NCBI GenBank assembly: GCA_017744605.1
Contig: JAGIAZ010000014.1
Span: 1-64,000 of the forward strand
From: Sphingobium sp.
GTDB lineage: Bacteria > Pseudomonadota > Alphaproteobacteria > Sphingomonadales > Sphingomonadaceae
Length of the DNA stretch: 64,000 bases
Direction of reading: 5' to 3'
Below, piece by piece: positions 9,435 through 17,838 of this stretch. Within the stretch, counting starts at the first letter, position 1, and every line of letters begins with the position of its first letter. Both the position numbers and the translations under genes were made by a program. The notes beneath the pieces were generated by a model, which made no database searches, had not been told where the DNA came from, and saw only the letters and a program-made list of their open reading frames with translations.

Positions 9435-9450
9435 ATGTGATCGATAACAT
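9435..9450. promoter_or_regulatory. Candidate LacI/GntR-type operator before the TonB receptor
   Basis: ATGTGATCGATAACAT, a near-perfect palindrome (one mismatch between half-sites ATGTGATC and ATGTTATC). It matches the ATG-n-n-A-n-CGAT pattern at 12234, 12347 and 16312. The centred CG is typical of LacI-family operators. The likely protein is the repressor encoded at 13845-14924; this is inferred. Confidence 0.6.
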
Positions 9451-9590
9451 CGAGTCAAACCTTTGTCCATCAGACATTTTTGGGACGATGGCATTTGGAA
9501 AAATTCAATAAAAAGTTTTATAATCAGAATGTTATATTCAGATAGGTTTGGCTGGCCGGGATTTGTTCCAGAAAATTTATGAGCACGATA

Positions 9591-11003
9591 TCATTTGTGC
9601 CGAACGGCAGCACGCGTGTCTCGCTTCAGGGTTCGCGATGCATAAACATACGTGGCGGACGCTAGGAGTAGAGGTATCGGGCTGATCGTGAGCGCGGATG
9701 TGAGGCCGGCGGCGGACGCCCGGATGCAGGCTTTCGAAAGGATTGCGGTTGCGCCTGGCGGCGCGTTTCCGCCGGGGCACAGGGCTAGAAACGAGCCATG
9801 GCCGAAGTGACGCTGCGCGAAAAGATCGCTCGCAAAGCCGGCGGCAACCGGCCCGAAGCCGACGCCGAGCACCGTTCCCGCCAACAGGAAGATCGCGACG
9901 GCGGTCGCGCGGGAGCGCGGATCGGCAAGCTCCTGCACGATGGCAATCGATGGCGTGTAGAATGTGAAGAGGCACATGCCGCCCGCGAGGATCAGGCCCG
10001 CCGCCACGAGCGCCTCGCGCTGCTGGAACGCGGCAATGTAGGCGCCCGTCGCGAAGACAAGGCCGATGGCCGGCAGCCAGCAGCGCCAACGTGCATCGCG
10101 CCGTGCCAGCCGGTCGGCGCCGAAGCCACCGACAAGCAAGCCGACGGTTGCCGCGATGCACTGAATGACGCCGAACGCGTAGCCGCCCTGCGCGAGCGTC
10201 CAGTCATGGATGCGCACGAAATAGGAGACGTAGAAGACGGCGATCGCATTGACGCAGAAAGTGACGAGCGCCGCGGCGATCGTCACACGAAGGAAGGTTG
10301 GCTGGCGCAGCAATTGCGCGATCGCGGTCTTCCAGGGGAGGTCGATCTTGGCAGCCGGCTCGCTATCGAAAGCGCCGCGCTTTGGTTCGCGCAGCAGGGC
10401 CCAGATCGCCAGCCCGATGAGGATGCCAGGCAGGCCGGCGGCAATGAGAGCAGCGCGCCAGCCCCAAGCGGTCCCGATGGTCGCCGCGAGAATGGCGCAG
10501 AAAATGGTCGACGCGGGTGAGCCGAGCTGGATGATCGACAGAATCGAGGCGCGCCGTTCGGTCGGAAACTGGTCGCTGACCAGCGACGTGGTAGCGGGGA
10601 AGAAGCCCGCCTCGCCAATGCCGACGCCGGCGCGCGCGGCCAACATCTGGCCGAAATTCTGGGCGAGGCCGCACGCCATACAAAAGACTGACCAGATCAT
10701 CGTTGTGGCCGCGATGATCCGTACGCGGTTCTTGCGATCCGCGAGATGCGCAACGGGAAGGCCGGCCAACGCATATACAAAGGCAAAGCTCGGTCCGCCG
10801 AGCAGGCCCAGTTCGAGGTCGCTCAACCCTAGGTCCTGCTTGATGGACTGCGCAAGCACCGGGAAGAGATTGCGATCCGTGTAGTTCAATAGGCCGGCCA
10901 GGCAAAGCAGTGCGACGAGCAACCGATCATGGCGCGAGTGAGTCGCTTTCATCCCGGTCTTCCGAGTTTCGATCGTCCCCGCGACTTGGCTGGCGTCGTT
11001 CAT
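9591..11003 (-). CDS. MFS transporter, spinster-like
   Basis: 470-aa inner-membrane transporter with 12 predicted helices. It has the signature LLNYTDRNLFPVLAQSI in helix 1, VAHLADRKNR in the loop between helices 2 and 3, and GIGEAGFFPATTSLVSDQFP in helix 4, as in spinster-type and organic-anion MFS proteins common in sphingomonads. Its ATG overlaps the stop of the Old Yellow Enzyme gene by 4 nt (11000-11003), so the two are translationally coupled. The pair is transcribed from the LacI-operator region near 12234. Uptake of idonate, gluconate or a derivative is likely but unproven. Confidence 0.87.
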   Translation of the reverse strand: MNDASQVAGTIETRKTGMKATHSRHDRLLVALLCLAGLLNYTDRNLFPVLAQSIKQDLGLSDLELGLLGGPSFAFVYALAGLPVAHLADRKNRVRIIAATTMIWSVFCMACGLAQNFGQMLAARAGVGIGEAGFFPATTSLVSDQFPTERRASILSIIQLGSPASTIFCAILAATIGTAWGWRAALIAAGLPGILIGLAIWALLREPKRGAFDSEPAAKIDLPWKTAIAQLLRQPTFLRVTIAAALVTFCVNAIAVFYVSYFVRIHDWTLAQGGYAFGVIQCIAATVGLLVGGFGADRLARRDARWRCWLPAIGLVFATGAYIAAFQQREALVAAGLILAGGMCLFTFYTPSIAIVQELADPRSRATAVAIFLLAGTVLGVGFGPVAAGFASDLFAQRHFGHGSFLALCPGGNAPPGATAILSKACIRASAAGLTSALTISPIPLLLASATYVYASRTLKRDTRAAVRHK

Positions 11004-12217
11004 CGCCTGCCGCTTTCCTGCGCATCGCGCTCGGCTTCTGCCTTGCGTGCTTCGAGGAAGCTCGGTGCGACATTAGGCGAATTGTCCTGGCCCGGCCGTG
11101 CCACATCCTCGCGGCGGAAGGCCCGTACCTCGTCGAAGCGCCCCTCGCGGACTTTCGTGACCCAGTTTGGGTCGCTGATGTTGCTGCGACCCACCGCGAT
11201 CAGATCGAAATCGCCCCGGCGAAAGCGTCGCGCGAGCTCCCTGAGGCTTGTTTCCAGCTCGGATGAGGTGTTCATGCCGGCTTCCAGGCTTTGCATGATG
11301 TCGGTGCTGAGGCCTACGCTACCGACTGCGCAGACGGCGGCATCCGTCATCGACTTCACCCAGGCGGCGAGGCCGAGATCGCTATCAGGCCATTCCGGCT
11401 TGAAGAAGCGGCGCGTCGAGACGTGGAAAAGATCGACGCCGGCTTGCGTGAGAGTCTCGATCATGATGCGCAGATCGTCGACAGTTTCGGCGACGCGTGC
11501 CGTAAAGTCGAGCTCCTTCCATTGCGACATGCGGAAGGAAATAACAAAGTCCGGGCCGGTTGCGGCGCGAATGGCCGCAACGATCTCGGCTGGGAAGCGA
11601 ACGCGGTCGGCGATGGCCGGTCCGCCATAGCCATCGTCCCGTAAATTGGTGCCGGCCCAGAGGAACTGGTCGAGCAGATAGCCGTGGGCGCCGTGCACCT
11701 CGACGCCGTCGGCGCCTGCTTCCTGCGCCAGCAAGGCGCTGCGCACGAAGGCGTTGCGAATGTCGACGAGTTCGGCAGCCGTTGCGGCGCGCCCATTGGG
11801 ATTGCCGGGCTGGATCAGGCCCGACGGGCTGAGCGTTGGGAAATGGGCTTGGGGGCCATCTCCACCGCTCCGGCGAATGGCGCCTTCATGCCAGAGTTGC
11901 ACGAGCAAATGCGCGCCGCCTTGCTGCGCCGCAGCGATGCAGTCTCGCCAGCTGTCGATCGTCTGGCGCGTGAGGCGGCCATAATATGGGCCTTGCGTTG
12001 CGGACTCATGGTCGACTGCGCAGGCCTCGGTGATGATGAGGCTAACGCCGCCGATCGCGCGCTCACGATAATAGTTGCCGAGGCGGGAGTCGGGGCGGCC
12101 TTCTTGGCACCAGCCTCGCTGCATGCCTGGCATGACGAACCGATTTGCCAGGCGGATGCAGTTGAGTTGCAATGGCTCGAACAGCGGCTCAAGCTCGGCC
12201 CTGATTGTGCTCGACAT
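11000..12217 (-). CDS. Old Yellow Enzyme family NADH:flavin oxidoreductase
   Basis: 405-aa FMN protein of the OYE/NemA type without the extra C-terminal Fe-S and NAD domains of dienoyl-CoA reductases. Visible features are LANRFVMPGMQRGW near residue 25, VQLWHEGA near 107, the substrate/flavin motif VHGAHGYLLDQFLW near 185, and VGRSNISDPNW near 350. Such enzymes reduce activated C=C bonds. ATG 12217 is used because AAGGGAGA sits 5 bp upstream. A LacI-type palindrome lies 17 bp before the start. It is coupled to the MFS gene downstream. A role on an unsaturated sugar-acid or aromatic intermediate is a guess. Confidence 0.85.
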   Translation of the reverse strand: MSSTIRAELEPLFEPLQLNCIRLANRFVMPGMQRGWCQEGRPDSRLGNYYRERAIGGVSLIITEACAVDHESATQGPYYGRLTRQTIDSWRDCIAAAQQGGAHLLVQLWHEGAIRRSGGDGPQAHFPTLSPSGLIQPGNPNGRAATAAELVDIRNAFVRSALLAQEAGADGVEVHGAHGYLLDQFLWAGTNLRDDGYGGPAIADRVRFPAEIVAAIRAATGPDFVISFRMSQWKELDFTARVAETVDDLRIMIETLTQAGVDLFHVSTRRFFKPEWPDSDLGLAAWVKSMTDAAVCAVGSVGLSTDIMQSLEAGMNTSSELETSLRELARRFRRGDFDLIAVGRSNISDPNWVTKVREGRFDEVRAFRREDVARPGQDNSPNVAPSFLEARKAEAERDAQESGRR

Positions 12218-12233
12218 CGACTCTCCCTTTTCG

Positions 12234-12249
12234 ATGAGATCGATAACAT
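12234..12249. promoter_or_regulatory. Candidate LacI/GntR-type operator before the OYE gene
   Basis: ATGAGATCGATAACAT, sharing its 12-base right part with the site at 9435-9450. It lies just upstream of the OYE start on the minus strand and 113 bp (centre to centre) from a third site at 12347-12362 that faces the divergent idnD unit. DNA looping by a LacI-type repressor between the two is possible. Confidence 0.55.
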
Positions 12250-12346
12250 TGCCACACCAGGAGAGCAAGCTGGCCGCAGAATTTCGGTGAATTATTGGAT
12301 TATTTATTGATTATCCGCCGATCAGCATTGTCATGGCGAAACACCG

Positions 12347-12362
12347 ATGATACCGATATCAC
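12347..12362. promoter_or_regulatory. Candidate LacI/GntR-type operator before idnD
   Basis: ATGATACCGATATCAC, containing inverted TGATA/TATCA half-sites. It ends 17 bp before the idnD start at 12380, just ahead of the AAAGAGGAG ribosome-binding site. The centre resembles gluconate-repressor operators described for enterobacterial GntR/IdnR. Binding is inferred. Confidence 0.5.
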
Positions 12363-12379
12363 ACAAAGAGGAGTTGAGG

Positions 12380-13435
12380 ATGCTTGCAGCGGTCTGTCAC
12401 GGAGCCAAGGATCTGCGGGTCGAGAGCGTGCCGGATCGGCCGCTCGCGCCCGACGAGGTGCGCGTCGCGGTCGCCTATGGCGGCATCTGCGGATCGGACC
12501 TGCATTATTATCATCGCGGCGCGGTCGGCGATTTCGCCCTGCGCGAGCCGATGACTCTGGGGCACGAGATTTCCGGCATGGTCGTCGAGCTGGGCAGCGC
12601 GGTCACAGGCCTTGCGCCCGGCATGAAAGCCGCGCTCGACCCGAGCCGCCCCTGCCGCACCTGCGACTATTGCCGCGCCGGGCGCAGCAATCTGTGCAGC
12701 AACATGTTCTTCCTGGGCAGCGCGGGGCGCTTCCCGCACGTGCAGGGCGGCTTAAGCCAGCATCTCGTGCTGCGCGAGGACCAGATCGTGCCGGTCGCGC
12801 CGGAGACGGACCTGTTGCAACTGTCGGTGGCCGAGCCGCTCTCGGTCGGTCTCCATGCCGTCAATCGTGCCGGTCCGCTGCTCGGCAAGCGCGTGATCGT
12901 GACCGGCTCGGGCCCGATCGGCCTGCTGACCGCGCGATCCGCCGCGCTGGCCGGCGCGAGCGAAATCGTCTGCACGGATATCGAGGACGCGCCGCTCGCC
13001 GTAGCGCTGCAGTCGATGGGCGCGACCAGCGTCCTCAATGTCCGCACGGATCCGGGCGCGCTGGACGTGTTCGCAGCCCGTGGAGGGCATTTCGACGTCG
13101 CGTTCGAGGCGTCGGGCTCTCAACCCGCGCTGTTGTCGCTGTTCGGGGCTGTTCGCCGGGGCGGCCGAATCGTTCAGGTCGGCATGTTGCCGCCCGGCAC
13201 CGCGGCGATCCCGGTCAATCTGCTGCAGTCGCGCGAGATCGAACTGGTCGGCGCCTTCCGGGCTCATGACGAGTTCCGCCTGGCCGTCGATCTGATCACG
13301 CGCGGCGTGATCGATGTCCGTCCGATCCTGTCGGGGACCTACAAGCTGGCCGATGCGGCAACGGCGCTCGAACGAGCGGGCGACCGCGCCAATGTCGTCA
13401 AGCTCCACATCGCCGTGTCGGAGCTTGCCGAATGA
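12380..13435 (+). CDS. idnD: L-idonate 5-dehydrogenase
   Basis: 351-aa zinc-dependent medium-chain alcohol dehydrogenase. It has GGICGSDLHYYHRGAVGDF near residue 33, GHEISG near 62, the structural-zinc cysteines (CRTCDYCRAGRSNLC) near 93-107, and the Rossmann motif TGSGPIG near 177. The LHYYHRG segment and length match L-idonate 5-dehydrogenases. It oxidises L-idonate to 5-keto-D-gluconate with NAD(P). The ATG at 12380 is chosen over 12347 because AAAGAGGAG stands 6 bp upstream and the family starts there. It is the first gene of the plus-strand sugar-acid unit, and its stop overlaps the next start by 4 nt. Confidence 0.87.
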   Translation: MLAAVCHGAKDLRVESVPDRPLAPDEVRVAVAYGGICGSDLHYYHRGAVGDFALREPMTLGHEISGMVVELGSAVTGLAPGMKAALDPSRPCRTCDYCRAGRSNLCSNMFFLGSAGRFPHVQGGLSQHLVLREDQIVPVAPETDLLQLSVAEPLSVGLHAVNRAGPLLGKRVIVTGSGPIGLLTARSAALAGASEIVCTDIEDAPLAVALQSMGATSVLNVRTDPGALDVFAARGGHFDVAFEASGSQPALLSLFGAVRRGGRIVQVGMLPPGTAAIPVNLLQSREIELVGAFRAHDEFRLAVDLITRGVIDVRPILSGTYKLADAATALERAGDRANVVKLHIAVSELAE

Positions 13436-13755
13436 TCACGCGTACCGCCATTTTCGAGGGGCGCTTCTCCGGCGACAATGAGGCGCGCTTCTTCGCCGGT
13501 GTCGAGGAACGGCTTGCGCCGCTCTGGCGTCAATTTCCGAACGCGCTCGACGTCCGCTGGTTTCGCATGGACTCTGCCGATGCCGATGCGCGGCCGATCG
13601 TGATGATCCAGCAGATCGACTATCCATCGCACGAGGCGCTGGCGCAGGCGGTCGCGTCGCCGATCCGCGACCAATCCCGCGCCGTCACGCTCGAACTGAT
13701 GGAACTGCTCGACGGCGGCTTCTACCATTTCATCAGCGAGGGTGGCGCGCGCTAG
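13432..13755 (+). CDS. Small protein, probable dimeric alpha-beta barrel
   Basis: 107 aa, beginning in an ATGA overlap with idnD. The alternating pattern of short strands and helices (TRTAIFEGRF, ALDVRWFRM, IVMIQQIDYPSHEALAQAV, VTLELMELLDGGFYHFI) resembles Dabb/EthD-like ferredoxin-fold barrels, which often act as small isomerases, lactonases or cofactor-free oxygenases. No catalytic residues can be named. Coupling to idnD suggests it handles a spontaneous or side product of the idonate route, for example ring-opening or mutarotation of a lactone. This is inference only. Confidence 0.7.
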   Translation: MITRTAIFEGRFSGDNEARFFAGVEERLAPLWRQFPNALDVRWFRMDSADADARPIVMIQQIDYPSHEALAQAVASPIRDQSRAVTLELMELLDGGFYHFISEGGAR

Positions 13756-13844
13756 GCCATGACATTGCTTGCGCGCCATGTCTGTTCCGTTTCCGCCCGT
13801 CGCGATAAGAGCCTGGCTGGAGACGGTGGCAGCGTGGGGGCGGC

Positions 13845-14924
13845 ATGGCGATGAAATCCGACAACAAGCCCGTGGGCGCGCCGAAGCGCAGCAGCGTCGC
13901 GCGGCGTCCGACCATCAGCGATGTGTCGCAGCTTGCCGGCGTATCGCGCATGACCGTGTCGCGCGTCATCAGCGATCCCGAGCTGGTGCTCCCCGCCACG
14001 CGCGAGCGGGTCAACAAGGCCATTGCCGACCTCGGCTATGTGCCGGATCGTACGGCAGGCAGCCTGTCCAGCCGCCGCACGGGTTTCATCGCGCTCATCC
14101 TACCGACGCTGACCAACGCCAACTTCGCGGCCGTCGCCCATGGCCTGACCGAAGTGCTGCGCGAGGCGGACTATCATCTGCTCATCGCCTATACCGAATA
14201 TGACATGGCCGAGGAGGAGCGGCAGCTCCGCAATCTCCTCGCGCGGCGGCCGGAGGCGATCGTGCTGACCGGCGCCGTGCACCAGCGCACGCTCTCGCGC
14301 CTGCTGATCGCGGCGGATATTCCCATCATCGAGATCGCCGATCTCCCGCAGCGGCCGATCGAGCACGCCATCGGCTTCTCCAATTATCAGGTCGGGCGGA
14401 CGGCTGCGCGCTATCTGCTCAATCGCGGCTTTCGCAGGATCGGCGCGGTCGGTGGCTCCAATGTCGGCGACGTGATCGACCATCGCGGCGAGGAGCGCAT
14501 GCGTGGCTTCGAGGAAGAGCTGGAACTGGCCGGCGTCAGCGCCGATCGCGTGCTGCGCCATGGCCAGGCGCCGGTCAGCTTCTCGCACGGCGCGACCGCG
14601 ATGGACGAATTGCTGCGGCTCGCGCCGGATGTGGAGGCGGTGTTCGCCGTCTCGGATCTCTCGGCCGTCGGCGTCGTCATGGAATGCCAGCGGCGCGGCA
14701 TCCGCATCCCGGAGGATATTTCGGTCATCGGCTTCGGCGATTTCGAAATCGGCAAGGAGATCAACCCCGCGCTGACCACCATCCATGTCGATTTCGGCGC
14801 GCTCGGCCAACGCACCGGACAGATGATCCTCGACCTGCTGACCAATGGCGAGCGCGATACGACGCACATCGTGGATGTCGGCCTGCGCATCGTCGAGCGG
14901 GATTCGGTGGGACGCCGGTCGTGA
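13845..14924 (+). CDS. LacI-family transcriptional repressor (gluconate/idonate type)
   Basis: 359-aa LacI/GalR regulator. The HTH lies at about residues 24-45 (TISDVSQLAGVSRMTVSRVI), followed by the hinge helix region (GYVPDRTAGSLSSRRT) and a periplasmic-binding-like sensor domain (GFIALILPTLTN, then VIGFGDFEIGKEINPALTTI). The overall pattern is close to GntR/IdnR gluconate repressors. It lies inside the operon it should control, between idnD and gluconokinase, and overlaps the next gene by 4 nt (GTGA). Four matching palindromes at 9435, 12234, 12347 and 16312 are its probable operators. The inducer is likely gluconate, a phosphate of it, or 5-ketogluconate. Confidence 0.88.
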   Translation: MAMKSDNKPVGAPKRSSVARRPTISDVSQLAGVSRMTVSRVISDPELVLPATRERVNKAIADLGYVPDRTAGSLSSRRTGFIALILPTLTNANFAAVAHGLTEVLREADYHLLIAYTEYDMAEEERQLRNLLARRPEAIVLTGAVHQRTLSRLLIAADIPIIEIADLPQRPIEHAIGFSNYQVGRTAARYLLNRGFRRIGAVGGSNVGDVIDHRGEERMRGFEEELELAGVSADRVLRHGQAPVSFSHGATAMDELLRLAPDVEAVFAVSDLSAVGVVMECQRRGIRIPEDISVIGFGDFEIGKEINPALTTIHVDFGALGQRTGQMILDLLTNGERDTTHIVDVGLRIVERDSVGRRS

Positions 14925-15799
14925 AGGTCGCGGTCATCGGCGTCGGCGTGATGGGCTCGGCCATTGCCGGACGTCTCGTCGATTGCGGTGTCGAGGTCCA
15001 TCTCCATGACCGGCAGCCGGACGCGGGCCGGGATCTGCTGGCGCGGGGGGCACGGCGCGCGCAGAGCGCCGCCGCGGCAACCGCGGCTGCGGATGTGGTC
15101 ATCACCAGTCTCAACAGTGCCGACATCGTCGAGGCGGCCGTCTTCGGCCCGGGCGGCGTGGCGGAGGCGGCGGATGACACCAGGCTGCTGATCGACATGT
15201 CCAGCATCGATCCCGGCGCCACGGCGCGGCTTGCGCAGCGCCTGGCGAACGAGACCGGCATGGGCTGGGTCGATGCGCCGCTCTCCGGTGGCGCGCCGGC
15301 CGCGAGCGAAGGCAAAATGACCCTGATGATGGGCGGCAGCGCGGCCGATATCGCCCGCGCCGAGCCGGTCCTCGCCTTGCTTTCCGCGCGGCGAACGCAT
15401 CTGGGTCCGGCCGGGGCGGGGCAGACGGTCAAGCTGATCAACCAGATCCTCTGCGCGCTCAATTTTCTTGCCGTGGCTGAGGCGGTGCGCTTCGCTGAAG
15501 GCAACGGCATCGATGCCACGCAAATCCCCGACGCGCTGGCGGGCGGGCGCGCGGACTCGCGGATCCTGCAGGAGTTCATGGCCAAGATGGCGCGGCGCGA
15601 TTTCAGCCCGACCGGCCGGATCGACAATATGCTGAAGGACCTGGAGACGGCGCAGGCCTCCGCCTTTGCCGGCCGCATTCCGCTGCCCCTGACTTCGCTT
15701 GCGACGGACCTGCACCGGATGCTCGTGGCGGGCGGCTATGGCCCCGCGGACAGTGCGGAATATATGCATTTGTTCGACTTCGGACGAGCCGAGCCTTGA
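14921..15799 (+). CDS. NAD(P)-dependent 3-hydroxyisobutyrate-dehydrogenase-family protein
   Basis: 292 aa from a GTG that overlaps the repressor stop (GTGA). The beta-hydroxyacid dehydrogenase motifs are present: GVGVMGSAIAGRL at the N-terminus, DAPLSGGAPAASEGKM near residue 117 and the catalytic-Lys segment GAGQTVKLINQIL near 160. Family members act on 3-hydroxyisobutyrate, tartronate semialdehyde, 6-phosphogluconate-like acids and others. The position between the repressor and gluconokinase points to a sugar-acid substrate. It is a paralogue of the gene at 22508. Confidence 0.83.
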   Translation: MKVAVIGVGVMGSAIAGRLVDCGVEVHLHDRQPDAGRDLLARGARRAQSAAAATAAADVVITSLNSADIVEAAVFGPGGVAEAADDTRLLIDMSSIDPGATARLAQRLANETGMGWVDAPLSGGAPAASEGKMTLMMGGSAADIARAEPVLALLSARRTHLGPAGAGQTVKLINQILCALNFLAVAEAVRFAEGNGIDATQIPDALAGGRADSRILQEFMAKMARRDFSPTGRIDNMLKDLETAQASAFAGRIPLPLTSLATDLHRMLVAGGYGPADSAEYMHLFDFGRAEP

Positions 15800-16296
15800 A
15801 TCTCCCGATCGTCGTCATGGGTGTCAGCGGTTCGGGCAAGACCACGCTCGGCCAGGCGCTCGCGCAGGCGCTGGGGCGCCCCTTCATCGAGGGCGATAGG
15901 CTGCATCCGCCGGCGAATCTCGCCAAGATGGCGAGCGGCATCGCGCTGACGGATGAGGATCGCCGGCCGTTCCTCGACAATGTCGCACAGGCGCTCCGCG
16001 CCGCGCCGGGGCCGGCGGTCGCGTCCTGTTCGGCACTCAAGCGCGTCTATCGGGACCGGCTGCGCACGGTCGCGGGCCGGATCCTGTTCGTGATGTCCCG
16101 CCTCACGCGCGCCGAACTGGAGCAGCGCATGGCGCGGCGCAGCGGCCATTTCATGCCGGCTTCCCTCCTCGAGAGCCAGCTGGCGACGCTCGAACCGCCG
16201 GAGGCGGATGAAGACGCCCTGCTGATCGACGGCGCGCTGGCGCTGGAGGATCAGGTGGCGCATCTCCTCGCCGCTCTCGCGGCGCGAGAGCGTTGA
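15796..16296 (+). CDS. gntK: Gluconokinase
   Basis: 166-aa P-loop kinase of the GntK family. The Walker A motif GVSGSGKTT is at about residues 9-17, followed by FIEGDRLHPPANLAKMASGIALTDEDRRPFL, which is diagnostic for thermosensitive/thermoresistant gluconokinases, and then CSALKRVYRDRLR. It phosphorylates D-gluconate to 6-phosphogluconate, feeding the Entner-Doudoroff or pentose phosphate route. The start is a TTG overlapping the upstream stop (TTGA), so translation is coupled. It completes the idnD-idnO-gntK route encoded in this region. Confidence 0.93.
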   Translation: MNLPIVVMGVSGSGKTTLGQALAQALGRPFIEGDRLHPPANLAKMASGIALTDEDRRPFLDNVAQALRAAPGPAVASCSALKRVYRDRLRTVAGRILFVMSRLTRAELEQRMARRSGHFMPASLLESQLATLEPPEADEDALLIDGALALEDQVAHLLAALAARER

Positions 16297-16311
16297 CAGC
16301 CATTCCGCCAC

Positions 16312-16327
16312 ATGTGACCGATGATCA
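16312..16327. promoter_or_regulatory. Weak candidate LacI-type operator before the MFS gene
   Basis: ATGTGACCGATGATCA matches 11 of 16 bases of the site at 9435-9450, including the central CGAT. It lies between the gluconokinase stop and the MFS start at 16366. It would give the transporter its own regulated promoter. This is the weakest of the four candidate sites. Confidence 0.35.
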
Positions 16328-16365
16328 GGCATAAGAAGAAGAACGATATGCAGGAGAGGAGCGCG

Positions 16366-17670
16366 ATGGACGCCGACAAGCCGGACTGGCCCAGCCCCGC
16401 GCGCGGATGGCTGCTCGTTTTCCTGCTCGCGCTCGCCTCGGTGGTCTCCCAGTTCGACCGGACGGTGATCAACCTCATGGTCGAGCCGCTCAAGGCCGAG
16501 TTCCAGCTCAACGACACGCAGTTCGGCGCCCTGCAGGGCGTCGCCTTCGGCATCTTCTACATTCTGGCCTGTATTCCCATCGGTCGCCTCGCGGATCGAT
16601 ATCAGCGCCGCCTCATCATTGCGGTCGCGCTCGCTTTGTGGAGTCTGTTCGCGATAGGGTCAGGCCTCGCGCGCAGCTACTGGCAGCTGTTCCTCACCCG
16701 CATCGGCGTCGCGGTGGGCGAGGCAAGCCTTTCGCCGGCCGCCTTCTCCATGTTGAGCGATCAATTTCCGCCGGAAAAGCTCGGTCGTCCGGTCAGCGGC
16801 TTCCTGATGAGCGCGCCGATCGGGCAGGGCCTGGCTTTCATCGGCGGCGGCAGCCTGCTCACCGCGCTGTCCACGTCGGATCTGTTGCGACACGGGCTGT
16901 TCGCCGGTTTCGAGCCCTGGCAGGCCGCCTTCATCCTGATCGCAGCGCCCGGCTTGCTGCTCGTTCCGATCTTTCTGCTCGTCCGCGAACCGGCCCGGCG
17001 CGGCACCGGCGGCGTGGAGCAATTGCCATTGCCCGCCGTCATCGCCATCGTCCGCGAGCGTCGCCGAGCCCTGATCCCCATGTTTGCCGGTTTCGCACTG
17101 GTATCCCTGGTCTCCTACGCATTTGCGATCTGGACGCCGGCACTGCTGGTGCGCACCTATGGCCTCGCGCCGGTGGAGATCGGCTGGGGCTATGGTCCGC
17201 TGCTCATCGTCTTCGGCATGAGCGGCGTCTATGCGGCCGGCTGGCTCAGCGATCATCTTTCCGCGCGGGGCTATCGTGACGCCCCGCTGCGCGTCGCGAT
17301 CGGCGGTTTCGTCATTGCGGGCGTGACGGGCAGCATCGCGCCGCTGATGCCCACATCGACCGGCGCTCTGGCGCTGCTCGCGCCGACGATCTTCTTCGGC
17401 AATTTCCCTTATCCCTGCGCCGCCGCGGCGATCCAGCTCATCACGCCCAATCGCGCCCGCGCCCAGGTGAGCGCGCTCTATATCACCGTGACGACGCTGG
17501 TCGGCCTGGCGCTCGGACCGATCATCATCGGCGCCGTGACGGACTATCTGTTCAGCGATCCGCAGGATATCCGCTATTCGCTCACGCTTGTTGTCAGCCT
17601 CGCGACACCGCTGATGGCGGGCCTCCTTCTGCTGGCTCTGCGCGCTTATCGCGAGCTGCGAGTCGGCTGA
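16366..17670 (+). CDS. MFS transporter
   Basis: 434-aa permease with 12 predicted helices. Motifs include SQFDRTVINLMVEPLKAEF in helix 1, GRLADRYQRR after helix 2, GVAVGEASLSPAAFSMLSDQFPP in helix 4 and ALGPIIIGAVTDYLF near the end, matching the spinster/organic-acid MFS type. The ATG at 16366 has GGAGAGGAG 5 bp upstream and is preferred over 16321. It follows gluconokinase by 69 bp and precedes the GMC gene by 168 bp. It may serve the idonate/gluconate unit (a candidate operator is at 16312) or import the substrate of the following catabolic cluster. Confidence 0.87.
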   Translation: MDADKPDWPSPARGWLLVFLLALASVVSQFDRTVINLMVEPLKAEFQLNDTQFGALQGVAFGIFYILACIPIGRLADRYQRRLIIAVALALWSLFAIGSGLARSYWQLFLTRIGVAVGEASLSPAAFSMLSDQFPPEKLGRPVSGFLMSAPIGQGLAFIGGGSLLTALSTSDLLRHGLFAGFEPWQAAFILIAAPGLLLVPIFLLVREPARRGTGGVEQLPLPAVIAIVRERRRALIPMFAGFALVSLVSYAFAIWTPALLVRTYGLAPVEIGWGYGPLLIVFGMSGVYAAGWLSDHLSARGYRDAPLRVAIGGFVIAGVTGSIAPLMPTSTGALALLAPTIFFGNFPYPCAAAAIQLITPNRARAQVSALYITVTTLVGLALGPIIIGAVTDYLFSDPQDIRYSLTLVVSLATPLMAGLLLLALRAYRELRVG

Positions 17671-17749
17671 CCGGGACCTTTCCGGCCAATACGGCGCAGA
17701 CCTCTTCCTTCTCGAACGATTCCGTGCTTCCTTGCCTTTCTAAGCAATC

Positions 17750-17764
17750 ATTCACCCTGTGAAT
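17750..17764. promoter_or_regulatory. Palindrome ATTCAC-cct-GTGAAT, candidate operator of the catabolic cluster
   Basis: Perfect 6-bp inverted repeat with a 3-bp spacer, in the only sizeable gap (168 bp) ahead of the 14-gene run starting at 17839. It is 74 bp before the GMC start. No regulator gene for this cluster is nearby, so the binding protein is unknown. Confidence 0.4.
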
Positions 17765-17838
17765 AAACGAGCGCCGCGCGGGGCCTAGAAATCTGTGTTC
17801 CCGCCGTTAGAGTTGCCTCCTGGGGAGAGGAGATCTGC

